Source of the DNA: Streptomyces oryzae | GTDB taxonomy: Bacteria; Actinomycetota; Actinomycetes; Streptomycetales; Streptomycetaceae | Assembly (NCBI RefSeq): GCF_017676365.1 | Contig: NZ_JADKMA010000003.1 | Location: 1 to 64,000, forward strand | Direction of reading: 5' to 3' | Length of the DNA stretch: 64,000 nucleotides | Shown here: piece after piece, positions 44,419-64,000 of the stretch | Layout of the letters: the number at the start of each line of letters is the position of its first letter | How positions within the stretch are numbered: position 1 is the stretch's first letter | Notes under the pieces: model-generated | Told to the model about the DNA's origin: nothing | The model's database searches: none | The model's input: the letters and a program-made list of their open reading frames with translations, nothing else | Translations under genes and position numbers: made by a program

Positions 44419-47205
44419 GTGAAGGCGGCCAAACAGTGGGTGGCGCCGGGCAGTTGGGGCGCTCACCGGTCGATCGGTGTGGCGGTGCGCGACGCGGCCC
44501 CCGGCTCGGTCATCACCGTACGCGCCGGCACGTACCGGGAGAGCGTCGTCATCGACAAGGACATCTCGCTCGTCGCCGAGAAGGGCCCCGGTACGGTCCG
44601 GGTCGTCGCGGCGCGTGGGCCGGCCCTGACCGCACACGGCGGCAGGCCCGAGGTGCGAGGCCTCTCCTTCGAGGCGTCCTCCCCGCGCGAGGCGGCGGTG
44701 CGGCTGCGGGCCGGCGAACCGGTGCTGCGGGACTGCACCGTCAACGGCGGCCGTATCGAGGTCTCGGAGAGCGCGGCAGCGACGCTGACCGGCTGTTCCG
44801 TACGGGGCGCCGAGCTGGCCTCGGTACGGCTCACCGGCACCAGCCGCACCACATTGGAGAGCTGCGACATCCGCTCCAGCGCCGGTGACGGCGTTGTCGC
44901 CGACGACGAGGCGCGCCTTGAGCTGACCGAGACGGTGATCGACGAGACCGAAGGGCGCGGTGTGTGGCTCGGCGGAGCGGCACAGGCGACGCTCACCCGC
45001 TGCGAGGTCAGGCGCAGCACCTATGCCGCGGTCCAGGCGGAGAGCCGGGCCGGTGCGGTGCTGCGCGAGTGCCGTCTGCATGAATCGGGCGCCCAGGGGC
45101 TGCGGCTGCGCGGCTCCGCGGGGCGTCTCGCGGTACGGACGGGCGCCGGTGAGCCGGTCGACACGGTGCCCGCGCGGATACCCGCGGGCACCGTGCCGGA
45201 GGAGGGGTCCTTCGGTGTCCGGCTGCGCAACTGCGAGATCTTCCGCACCGCGGGCGCCGGTGTGCTGGCCGACTCCGACAGCGCGGCACTGCTCGACAAC
45301 TGCCATATCCACCACACCAGCGGTGCCTGCGTGGTCGCGACCGGCTCCAGCGGACTCCGGCTGACGAAGGTGCGCGCTGTCGACAGTGAGGACAGCGCGC
45401 TGGTGCTGTTCGGCGACGCCGCCACCGCAGCCGACGAGTCCACGTTCGCCCGCACGGGGGCGAACGGCGTCTATGCCGTCGAGAACGCGGAACTGACCGC
45501 CGCCGACTGCGAGTTCAAGGACACCGCCTTCACGGCCGTACATCTGGGCGGCAGCGCCCGCGCCCAGCTCACCGGCTGCTCGGCCACCGGCACCCCCGAG
45601 CACGGGCTGCGCGCCACCGCCCGCGCCGAACTGCTCGCCACCGACTGCGAAACCCGCGACACCGAACTGGCCGGCGTCTGCGTCGACGGCGGGGATGCGG
45701 TGCTGCGCGACTGCCGCATCAGCGCCACCAGGGTGGGGGTCCGGCTGGCCACCACGCACCGGCCGCTGCTCGTCGACTGCCTGATCAGCGATGTCACCGG
45801 CGTCGGTGTCGAGATCGGCCCCGGCACCGGCGGCCAGTTGGAGAACCTGACGGTGACCCGCGCCGGCTCCTCCGGAATGACGCTGGACGCGGACAGCACG
45901 GCGGCTGTCGAAGGCGGTGCGATACGCGAGCCGGCGGGCAGCGGCATCGTCGTACGGGCGGGAGCGCGGCCCCGGATACGCGGCACGACCGTGGCGGACG
46001 CCGCGAAGAACGGCCTGTTCGTCGAGGAGCGCGGCGAGGGCACCTACGAGGACTGCCACCTCTCCGGCAGCCGCTTCCCCGCCGTCTACGCGGGCGCCAA
46101 GTCGCGGCCCGTGCTGCGGCGTTGCACGGTCAGCGGCACCGAACAGGACCTGTTGCGGGACGAGGAGGCCGAGGTCCTGGCCGAGGGCTGTGTGTGCGAG
46201 GGCGTGGACGACGCTCAGCTTCCTGAGCTGGACGGCTCCGGTCCGCAGCCGAAGGGCGGCGCTGTCGCGGCCGCCGCGGCCGGTGCCGCCGGCGCGAACG
46301 GCACAGGCATGGGGCCCGGCGACGGCGGCGAAGCGGCGGACGACGCCGAGACCGCCGAGGACAAGCTCCGCGAGCTGCATGCCGAGCTGGACCGGCTCGT
46401 CGGTCTCGACGGCGTCAAACGCGACATCGTGACGCTGACGAAGCTGATGCAGATGGTCAAGGTCCGCCAGGATGCGGGACTTTCGCCGCCGCCGCTGAAC
46501 CGGCATCTGGTCTTCGAGGGCAACCCCGGCACCGGCAAGACCACCGTCGCCCGGCTCTACGGCGGCTTCCTGGCGGCACTCGGGCTGCTGGAACGCGGCC
46601 ACCTGGTCGAGGCCGACCGGGGCGACCTGGTCGGCGAGTTCGTGGGGCATACGGCGCCCAAGACCACGGCGGTCTTCCGGCGGGCGCTGGGCGGTGTGCT
46701 CTTCATCGACGAGGCGTACTCGCTGGTGCCGCACGGCTACGGCAACGACTTCGGCACCGAGGCCGTCTCGACGCTGGTGAAGCTGATGGAGGACTTCAGG
46801 GACGCGGTGGTGGTCATCGTGGCCGGCTACCCCGGCGACATGCGGCGCTTCCTCGACTCCAACGCGGGCCTCGCGTCCCGGTTCACCCGCACTCTCACCT
46901 TCGAGGACTACTCCTCCGAGGAGCTGGTGCGCATCGTCCAGCACCAGGCCGACAGCCACCAGTACCGCTTCTCACCCGAGACGGCGCAGGCCCTGCACGA
47001 CTACTTCGACGCCGTTCCGCGCGGCGAGCGGTTCGGCAATGGCCGCAGCGCACGGCAGGTGTTCCAGCTGATGACCGAGCGGCACGCCCAGCGGGTCGCC
47101 GGCACCGATCTGGCTGGGCTCGACCCCCTCGACCTCGGGTCCTCCGGGGCCGAGGTACTGACCACCCTGCTGCCGCAGGACCTCCCCCCGGAGGACGCGC
47201 TGTGA
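44419..47205 (+). CDS. Right-handed beta-helix/AAA+ ATPase fusion (EccA-like)
   Basis: 928 residues from GTG 44419. Residues 1 to about 600 are a right-handed parallel beta-helix of about 23-residue coils with recurring C/L-rungs (LTGCSVRGAELASVRL, ADCEFKDTAFTAVHLGG, LVDCLISDVTGVGVEI). After an Ala/Gly-rich linker comes a CbbX/EccA-type AAA+ module: KLRELHAELDRLVGLDGVKR, Walker A with K707 (EGNPGTGKTT), Walker B (VLFIDEAYSLVP), sensor segment (VIVAGYPGDMRRF), arginine finger area (SNAGLASRFTRT). Mycobacterial EccA has a TPR domain instead of a beta-helix. It may recognise or unfold secreted partners in the cytosol. The downstream WXG100 gene is 43 bp away. Confidence 0.9.
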   Translation: MKAAKQWVAPGSWGAHRSIGVAVRDAAPGSVITVRAGTYRESVVIDKDISLVAEKGPGTVRVVAARGPALTAHGGRPEVRGLSFEASSPREAAVRLRAGEPVLRDCTVNGGRIEVSESAAATLTGCSVRGAELASVRLTGTSRTTLESCDIRSSAGDGVVADDEARLELTETVIDETEGRGVWLGGAAQATLTRCEVRRSTYAAVQAESRAGAVLRECRLHESGAQGLRLRGSAGRLAVRTGAGEPVDTVPARIPAGTVPEEGSFGVRLRNCEIFRTAGAGVLADSDSAALLDNCHIHHTSGACVVATGSSGLRLTKVRAVDSEDSALVLFGDAATAADESTFARTGANGVYAVENAELTAADCEFKDTAFTAVHLGGSARAQLTGCSATGTPEHGLRATARAELLATDCETRDTELAGVCVDGGDAVLRDCRISATRVGVRLATTHRPLLVDCLISDVTGVGVEIGPGTGGQLENLTVTRAGSSGMTLDADSTAAVEGGAIREPAGSGIVVRAGARPRIRGTTVADAAKNGLFVEERGEGTYEDCHLSGSRFPAVYAGAKSRPVLRRCTVSGTEQDLLRDEEAEVLAEGCVCEGVDDAQLPELDGSGPQPKGGAVAAAAAGAAGANGTGMGPGDGGEAADDAETAEDKLRELHAELDRLVGLDGVKRDIVTLTKLMQMVKVRQDAGLSPPPLNRHLVFEGNPGTGKTTVARLYGGFLAALGLLERGHLVEADRGDLVGEFVGHTAPKTTAVFRRALGGVLFIDEAYSLVPHGYGNDFGTEAVSTLVKLMEDFRDAVVVIVAGYPGDMRRFLDSNAGLASRFTRTLTFEDYSSEELVRIVQHQADSHQYRFSPETAQALHDYFDAVPRGERFGNGRSARQVFQLMTERHAQRVAGTDLAGLDPLDLGSSGAEVLTTLLPQDLPPEDAL

Positions 47206-47248
47206 AGACGACCGCTGGAAGCACGACGAGCACGAGGAGGGGGAGGAG

Positions 47249-47590
47249 TTGAGCGACTCCGGCTACACCATCGAGCAGTTCAGGATCGACCTGAAGCAGC
47301 TGAACGAAGCCATCGGCACGATCTCCACCATCAAGACCGAGATCACGGACAACATGTCGGCCGTCCGCAAGATCATGAACAGTCTGGGCGACGCCTGGTC
47401 GGGGCCGGCCCACAACACATTCCACCCGATGAAAACCTGGTTCGACACCACCCAGACCGACCTGGGGGAGATGCTCGACGAGATCATCCGGCGGCTCCAG
47501 TCGTCCTACGACAACTATCACGCGGCGGAGCAGGCCAACTTCGGCAACGTCACGCCCGAAGGGCCTCCGCCGCCCGGAGGGTCGGCGTGA
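47249..47590 (+). CDS. WXG100-family protein
   Basis: 113 residues from TTG 47249, with a strong purine-rich site (GAGGAGGGGGAGGAG) before it. Helix 1 is EQFRIDLKQLNEAIGTISTI, the turn motif WSG (DAWSGPAHN), then helix 2 (TDLGEMLDEIIRRLQSSYDN) and a Pro/Gly-rich tail. Typical ESX substrate or chaperone-like partner. It is separated from the opposite-strand gene by a strong terminator. Confidence 0.9.
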   Translation: MSDSGYTIEQFRIDLKQLNEAIGTISTIKTEITDNMSAVRKIMNSLGDAWSGPAHNTFHPMKTWFDTTQTDLGEMLDEIIRRLQSSYDNYHAAEQANFGNVTPEGPPPPGGSA

Positions 47591-47649
47591 CCGCCGCCGG
47601 CGCGCCCGTCATTGCTGTGCCGGCCTCGGTGAAGTGCCCCCCGGCACAC

Positions 47650-47684
47650 GGGAGGCGGCCGGCCGCGGTGCCCGGCCGCCTCCC
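47650..47684. terminator. Strong bidirectional terminator
   Basis: GGGAGGCGGCCGG (47650-47662) and CCGGCCGCCTCCC (47672-47684), a 13-bp perfect stem with a 9-nt loop. It sits between the convergent ends of the WXG100 gene (47590) and the minus-strand gene at 47692. Confidence 0.8.
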
Positions 47685-47691
47685 GGAGCTG

Positions 47692-48315
47692 TCACTTGTT
47701 CGCGGGGGGATCCGGGAAGACCGACTTCCGGTCGGCTTTCGCGTACATCTGCCCCACAGCGTTGAGGGTCGCGATGTACTCGCCGGTGGCCTGCAGGACG
47801 CTGGCTATCTGCGCGAGCACCTTCTGCTGGATCGGGTTGATGACGGAGGCGAACTCCTTGGCGGGTTCCGCCCACTGCGAGTCGTAGGTGTAGGCGTGCA
47901 TCTTCCCCTCGCCGTCGACGGTGGAGTGCCCGCCCTGGAGCTCCTGGCCGAAGACCGTGTCCTTGTTCGCCGCGACGTTCTGACGCAGTTCCTCGTACTT
48001 GCTCACGGCGGTGCGGGCGTCGGACAGCATGCTCTCCTCGGCCGTCCGCATGCTGCTCAGGCTGATGTAGAAGGCGTTCGCCGGCGGTATGGCCGTGTCG
48101 CCGTCGCCCGTCCCTCCTCCCACCTTCGGGGGATCGTTGTTGAAGCTCGGCGGTTCGGTCCACTCGACCGACACCTCCGGGACGCTGTCGGAGAAGTCCT
48201 TGTCCTTGTCGGGAAAATCGTCGGCGCTGTCGCCCCCCTCGGCGTCCTCCTTCTCGTCGTCCGGCGGCGGTTCGAGCGGATGCTCGTCGTACTCCGAATC
48301 AATGCGCTCTGTCAT
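47692..48315 (-). CDS. Acidic helical T7SS-associated protein
   Basis: 207 residues from ATG 48315, with GGGAGAA upstream. A very acidic, probably disordered N-terminal third (PPPDDEKEDAEGGDSADDFP) precedes two long amphipathic helices (MLSDARTAVSKYEELRQNVA; KEFASVINPIQQKVLAQIAS) and ends DPPANK. No WXG motif, no TM, no Sec signal. It is the only minus-strand gene in this T7SS block and diverges from the WXG gene at 48505. The helical part resembles longer ESX-type proteins in shape; function unknown. Confidence 0.78.
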   Translation of the reverse strand: MTERIDSEYDEHPLEPPPDDEKEDAEGGDSADDFPDKDKDFSDSVPEVSVEWTEPPSFNNDPPKVGGGTGDGDTAIPPANAFYISLSSMRTAEESMLSDARTAVSKYEELRQNVAANKDTVFGQELQGGHSTVDGEGKMHAYTYDSQWAEPAKEFASVINPIQQKVLAQIASVLQATGEYIATLNAVGQMYAKADRKSVFPDPPANK

Positions 48316-48504
48316 TTCTCCCACTCTCAGTTCGTCGTCTCCGGGACCAGGTTTCCGGCCCGGCGCCCTGTGAATAAAGCCCGGCACCGTGCCTCAATTA
48401 CGTGTATCAGATTCGACGGGCGATGTCAGTACGCCGCAGGAAGAAAATCGCCTCGAAAATCATCCGCCCGAAGGGCGCCCGCGGAAAGGAGCCGGTGAAA
48501 AGCC

Positions 48505-49020
48505 GTGTGCGCTGATTACGACTACGCGACTCTCCATATCGCACCCAACGACCTTAAATCCAAGAAGGATCGTCTCGTCACCACGGGACAGGAGATCAGT
48601 GATGCGCTCGGCCGTATCAGCGACACCCTGTCCGCGCTGCGTCTGGAGTGGCGAGGCAAGTCCGCCCAGCGGCAGCAAGAGATCAGCGACGAATGGGAGC
48701 GGGTCTTCGGGGAGCTTTTCGGGACCAAGGACAAGCCCGACACCGGCGTCCTGAGCGCACTCGCCAACGCCGTCCACAACGCCGCCAAAAATTACGCCGA
48801 AGTAGAGAACGGTGCGGCCGATATCTTCGACAGGCTGCTGTTCACCCTGATGAAGCAGGACATCAACCAGGCAACGGCCGAGTATTTGTCGCAGGGTACG
48901 CCGAATCCCGACGAGACATACCAGAAGATGTTGACGATGCTCCAGGGTGAAACACCGCCGCTGGAGGACCAGGACGACGCGAAGAAGTCTGCGATTTTCA
49001 CCGACTATCCAAATGTCTGA
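48505..49020 (+). CDS. WXG-motif protein, extended
   Basis: 171 residues from GTG 48505 (AAGGAG at 48485-48490). Helix 1 is LVTTGQEISDALGRISDTLS, the turn motif WRG (EWRGKSAQ), helix 2 QQEISDEWERVFGELFG, then more helical sequence (NAVHNAAKNYAEVENGAADI) up to residue 120. Longer than classical WXG100 proteins. It precedes EccC by 57 bp and is probably exported with, or chaperones, the giant substrate. Confidence 0.85.
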   Translation: MCADYDYATLHIAPNDLKSKKDRLVTTGQEISDALGRISDTLSALRLEWRGKSAQRQQEISDEWERVFGELFGTKDKPDTGVLSALANAVHNAAKNYAEVENGAADIFDRLLFTLMKQDINQATAEYLSQGTPNPDETYQKMLTMLQGETPPLEDQDDAKKSAIFTDYPNV

Positions 49021-49077
49021 CGCCGCGCAAGGTATACACCCCCACTCCCCGGACCCGTTCTTAGGCATACGGCACCC

Positions 49078-52000
49078 ATGAGTCGAACCGCTTTCCACCG
49101 CCCCGTCCGTATCACCCCTCCCCCCATGCCGGAGGGGAAGACGGTCCTGGCCACGCCGCCCCAGCGCCCCGAGCCGCCAGGGGCCGGGCAGTGGGTGATG
49201 CTGCTGCTGCCGCTGTTGAGCAGCATCAGCATGGCCGCGTTCATGATCTCGAGCGGTCGGCCGTGGATGATCCTGCTCGGCATCTCCTTCGTCGTGCTGT
49301 CCGTCGCCATCACGATCGGTGTCCGTATGCATCTGCGCTCCGGACGGCGGCGCACCCAGGGCAAGCAGCGGCAGAAGTATCTGGAGTATCTGTCCGACAT
49401 CCGCAAGGACGCGATGCGGGCCGCCGCCTTGCAGCGGCTGGCCTCCGCCTGGCGGCACCCGCACCCCGACAGGCTGTGGGCGATAGCCACCCGGCGGCGG
49501 CGCGTGTGGGAGCGCCGCCCCGACGACTCCGACTTCCTCCTGCTGCGCGTCGGTACCGGCCGCACCCCGCTGGCCGCACCGCTCAGCATGCCGCGCCAGA
49601 CCGACCCGACCGCCGAAATCGACACGGCAGCCCAGCAGTCCGCCGCCGACCTCGTGGAGAGCCTCAACACCGTCGATGGCCAGCCCGCCTGGATCGACCT
49701 CCAGAAGTCGGGCGTGGTCAGCCTGCTGGGCCCGGCGGAGCGCACCCGGGAAGTCGCCCAGAATCTGCTGGTGCAGCTCGCGGTGCTGCACGCCCCGGAC
49801 GATGTGCGGGTGGCCGTCCTCACCGGCGGCAACCCCGCTTGGGACTGGACCAAGTGGCTGCCGCACGCCCAGGATCCGTACACCGAAGCCACCGCGCGCG
49901 ACCAGGAAGTCGTCCCACTCGTCGCAGCCGATATCTCCGGGCTCCAGGAGCACCTCCAGGAGACGCTGGACCGCGCACTGACTGCCCGCGCCGAGCGCGC
50001 CGGCCGGATGCTGCCAGGCAGGGCGGACGGTCCTCAGCAGCAGTTCGTCCTCGTGCTCGACGGCTATGACCCGGCAGCCTCCTGGGCCCGTACCTCCCTC
50101 GTCGGCGATCTGCTCGCCCAGGCCGGCCGGGACCTCGGAATACACGTCGTCTGCCTCGTCGCCGAGGAGCGGGACGAGCCCGGCCGCGTCGACGTACGGG
50201 TGCGCGCGGACGGGCGCGGGGGGCTTGCGCTGGAGGGCCGGGATGCCGCGCTGTACTCGGCCGTTCGGGACGGCGTGGCGGACGAGACGCAGCCCGCGGT
50301 GCGGGAGAACGCGGTACGGGCGCTCTCACCGCTGCGGCTGACCGGCGAACGTGACCAGGTGCTCTCGGAGAACGTGTCGCTCTCCGCCATGCTGGGCATC
50401 GAGGACGTCGGCTCCCTGAGGACGTCTCAGTCCCGCCGCGCCCCCGGCGACAAGGATCTGCTGCGGGTACCGGTCGGCATCGACGGCACCGGCGAGCCGC
50501 TGGAGCTCGATCTGAAGGAGTCCGCGCAGGGCGGCATCGGCCCGCACGGACTGGTGGTAGGCGCCACAGGTTCCGGTAAGAGTGAACTGCTGCGCACTCT
50601 CGTCACCGGCCTGTCGATCGTCCACTCCCCGGACCATCTGGCCTTTGTGCTGGTGGACTTCAAGGGCGGCGCCACCTTCGCCGGAGTCACCGAGCTGCCG
50701 CATGTCTCCGGGCTGATCACCAACCTCGCCGACGATCTGGCGCTGGTGGACCGGATGGCGGCGGCGCTGACCGGCGAACAGCAGCGCCGGCAGCGGATGC
50801 TGCGGGACGCCGGAGACATCGACTCGGTACGCGAGTATCAGCTCAAGCAGGCCGCTGGGGGCACCGATATCCACGGCAACCTGCTGGAACCGCTGCCGTA
50901 TCTGCTGATCGTCGTCGACGAGTTCGGCGAACTGCTCAGCCAGCGCCAGGACTTCATCGAGCTGTTCGTGCAGATCGGCCGGGTCGGCCGGTCACTGGGC
51001 ATGCATCTGCTCCTCGCCACCCAGCGGCTGGAGGAGGGTCGGCTGCGCGGTTTGGAGTCCCATCTGTCGTACCGGATCTGTCTGCGCACCTTCAGCTCCT
51101 CCGAGTCCCGCGCGGTCATCGGCACCTCGGACGCCTATATGCTGCCCGCCATCCCCGGCTCCGCCTACCTGAAGGTCGACGAGTCGGTGTACGAACGCTT
51201 CCGGGTCGCCCACGTCTCCGGGCCCTACCAGCAGTCCGAGGCAGCGGAAGCCGAGGAGGAGGCCCTCGCACCCGTCTCCTACGCGGTCCAGGGGGATCTG
51301 CCGCCGCTGCCCAAGGACGCCGACGAGAGCGGCCCGGCCAAGGAGTGGACCGAGGACGACGAGACCGAACTCCAGGTCGCCGTACGCAACATGCTCACCG
51401 AGGACGCGCCGGGACACCAGGTGTGGCTGCCGCCGCTCCCGCCGCGGTTCACGCTCGCCCCGCTGCTGGGCGATCCGCAGCCGGACGCCGACCGCGGGCT
51501 GTCCGCCGAACACTGGCCGGGCACCGGCAGGCTGCGGTTCCCCGTCGGCGTGGTCGATGTGCCCGTACGCCAGGAACAGCAGCCCCTCGTAATCGACCTC
51601 ACCGACCGGCACGCGCATCTGGCCCTCGTCGGCGCCCCGCAGAGCGGCAAGAGCACCTTTCTGCGTACGGCCATGCTCAGCGCGATGCTCACCCACACAC
51701 CCGACGAAGTGCAGTTCTACGGCATCGACCTGGGCGGCGGCAGCCTGCACGAGCTGGAGGAGGCTCCGCACGTGGTGGGTGTCGCAGGCCGCCGTGACGA
51801 GGAGCGGGTGCGGCGGGTGCTGGCGGAGGTCGGCCATGTCGTCAGCTCCCGCGAGCGGATGTTCCGCGAACTGCGCATCCAGTCCGCGGCGGAGTTCCGT
51901 GCCAGGCGCGAGGCGGGCGAACTCCCTGAGGGGGTACGTGCGGCCGACATCGTCCTCGCCGTGGACAACTGGGGCGCATTGCACGCCTCCGACGACACCA

Positions 52001-53189
52001 TCACTCCCACCGTCACCGACCTCGCCTCCCGTGGACTTGGCGTCGGCGTGCACGTGTGGCTGACGGCCAACCGCTGGATGGAGATCCGCGCCGGGCTGCG
52101 GGACAACATCCCCGGCAGGCTGGAGCTGCGGCTCAACGACCCCTCCGAGTCGGAGATCAGCCGGCCCGCGGCGCGCGCGCTCGGACAGACACCGCCAGGA
52201 CGCGGGCTGACCTCGCCCGGCTTGCTCCACCACATCGCGCTGCCCCGGGTGGACGGTGTGGACAGCACGGACGGGCTGCCGGAGGCGCAGGCCGCGCTGG
52301 TCTCGCGTATTGCCGACTCGTGGAAGCTGCCCGCCGCGCCCGCGCTGCGCATCCTGCCGGACCGGCTGACGACGAGGGAGCTGGCAGCCGCCATGGCAAC
52401 CCCGTCGTCGCCCACCGACCGCTGGGAGGGCCACGGCCAGGGCCTGAGCGAGGGCGAGGTGCCGATCGGGCTGCGCGAGTCCGACCTGCGACCGATCGGC
52501 CTCGACATGACGCGGGGCCAGCCGCACTTCCTGGTCTTCGGCGACTCCGAGACGGGCAAGACGTCCTTTCTGCGCGCCTGGATGCGCGGTCTCGCAGCCC
52601 GGCACACATCCCGCGAAGTGCGGTTCATGGTGGTCGACTACCGGCGCAGCCTGCTGGATGTGGTCCCGGACGAGTACATCGGGGCGCAGGGCGGCGACTC
52701 GGACCTGGTGGCCCAGCAGGCCGCGGCCCTGGCGGACAAGCTGCGCGAACGCACTCCACCGCCCGGCATCACAGCGCGCCGGCTGCGTGAGCGCGACTGG
52801 TGGGAGGGTCCCGAGCTGTATGTCGTCGTGGACGACTACGACCTGGTCGGCGGCTCCGGCATGAACCGGGGCCCGCTGGCCGGGCTGGCCGAGTTCGTCA
52901 CCCAGGCCGGCGACCTGGGCCTGCACCTGGTGCTGGCCCGCCGTGTCGCCGGTGCCGGCCGCTCACTGATGTCCGACCCGCTGATGGGTCGGCTGCGCGA
53001 GCTGAGCGCCGACGGACTGCTGCTGTCCGGCGACCACCGGGAGGGCGCGCTCATCGGTGACCACCGCGCCCACCAGCATCCACCCGGGCGCGGCCTCCTC
53101 GTACGGCGCCGTCGGCAAGCAGCACTGGTGCAGGTCGCGCTGGACGACGAGGCGGAGGGGACACACGGCGTCCAGGAGGGGGCGGAGCT

Positions 53190-53193
<4 letters not shown>
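49078..53193 (+). CDS. eccC: T7SS ATPase EccC (three FtsK/SpoIIIE domains)
   Basis: 1371 residues. A cytosolic N-terminal tail, two TM helices around residues 40-85 (WVMLLLPLLSSISMAAFMIS, IGVRM), then three ATPase domains. Their Walker A loops are GATGSGKS (K501), GAPQSGKS (K858) and GDSETGKT (K1161). D1 Walker B is LLIVVDEFGELL. D2 lacks a clear Walker B acid pair (IVLAVDNWG). EccC is the motor that recognises ESX substrates and forms a hexamer with EccB/D/E. It is a single fused polypeptide, not split as EccCa/EccCb. Its stop overlaps the next gene's GTG, so the giant substrate is translated with its motor. Confidence 0.95.

Positions 53194-64000
<10,807 letters not shown>

Noticed and set aside
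44299-46959. 886-residue minus-strand frame opposite the beta-helix/AAA+ gene
   Set aside because: Antisense shadow; the plus strand carries Walker A/B motifs and regular beta-helix coils.

Overview
The window is high-GC actinobacterial DNA, most like Streptomyces or a close relative. The signs are strong GC3 bias, frequent GTG/TTG starts, stop-start overlaps, TTA codons confined to a few regulatory or accessory genes, a LAL regulator and a SARP-type regulator, and an actinobacterial type VII secretion (T7SS/ESX) locus. I saw no rRNA, tRNA, CRISPR array or replication origin.

Region 1 (1-11 kb) holds compact regulatory modules. A LacI-type regulator has three matching palindromes upstream. 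A TetR regulator diverges from a DHA2-type MFS exporter and a TetX-like flavin monooxygenase. An OmpR/histidine kinase pair diverges from a four-gene, translationally coupled operon (repeat lipoprotein, peptidoglycan-binding fusion protein, MacB-like ATPase and permease).

Region 2 (11-40 kb) is a mosaic accessory region. It holds an O-methyltransferase, two closely related TetR paralogues each beside a DUF4232 lipoprotein gene (one frameshifted), and 2,2-dialkylglycine decarboxylase (dgdA). It also has a glycosyltransferase pair, an S9 peptidase that lacks its catalytic His, an IS701-like element with a broken transposase, two serine-recombinase relics, redox enzymes with their regulators, and LAL and SARP regulators. 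A double-palindrome operator based on GTCACTTAGTGAC recurs at about six places and probably defines a local regulon of the TetR paralogues. Within this region lies a two-gene unit: a Pup-like protein ending in KGGQ, followed 3 bp later by a RimK-like ATP-grasp enzyme. I consider this the best candidate for an undescribed conjugation or peptide-modification system.

Region 3 (40-42 kb) has a small secreted protein followed by a terminator, and another TetR gene.

Region 4 (42-64 kb) is a T7SS locus: WXG100 proteins, EccD, a beta-helix/AAA+ (EccA-like) fusion, a WXG100 gene, a convergent helical acidic protein, another WXG protein and a three-ATPase-domain EccC. The EccC stop overlaps the GTG start of a giant gene that runs off the right edge (at least 3603 codons). 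Its product has a WXG-like N terminus, long Pro/Gly-rich stretches, thirteen copies of an apparently novel ~52-residue helical repeat, a protein-glutaminase-like domain that has lost its catalytic Cys and His, and C-terminal tandem repeats. EccB, EccE and a mycosin protease were not seen in this window.
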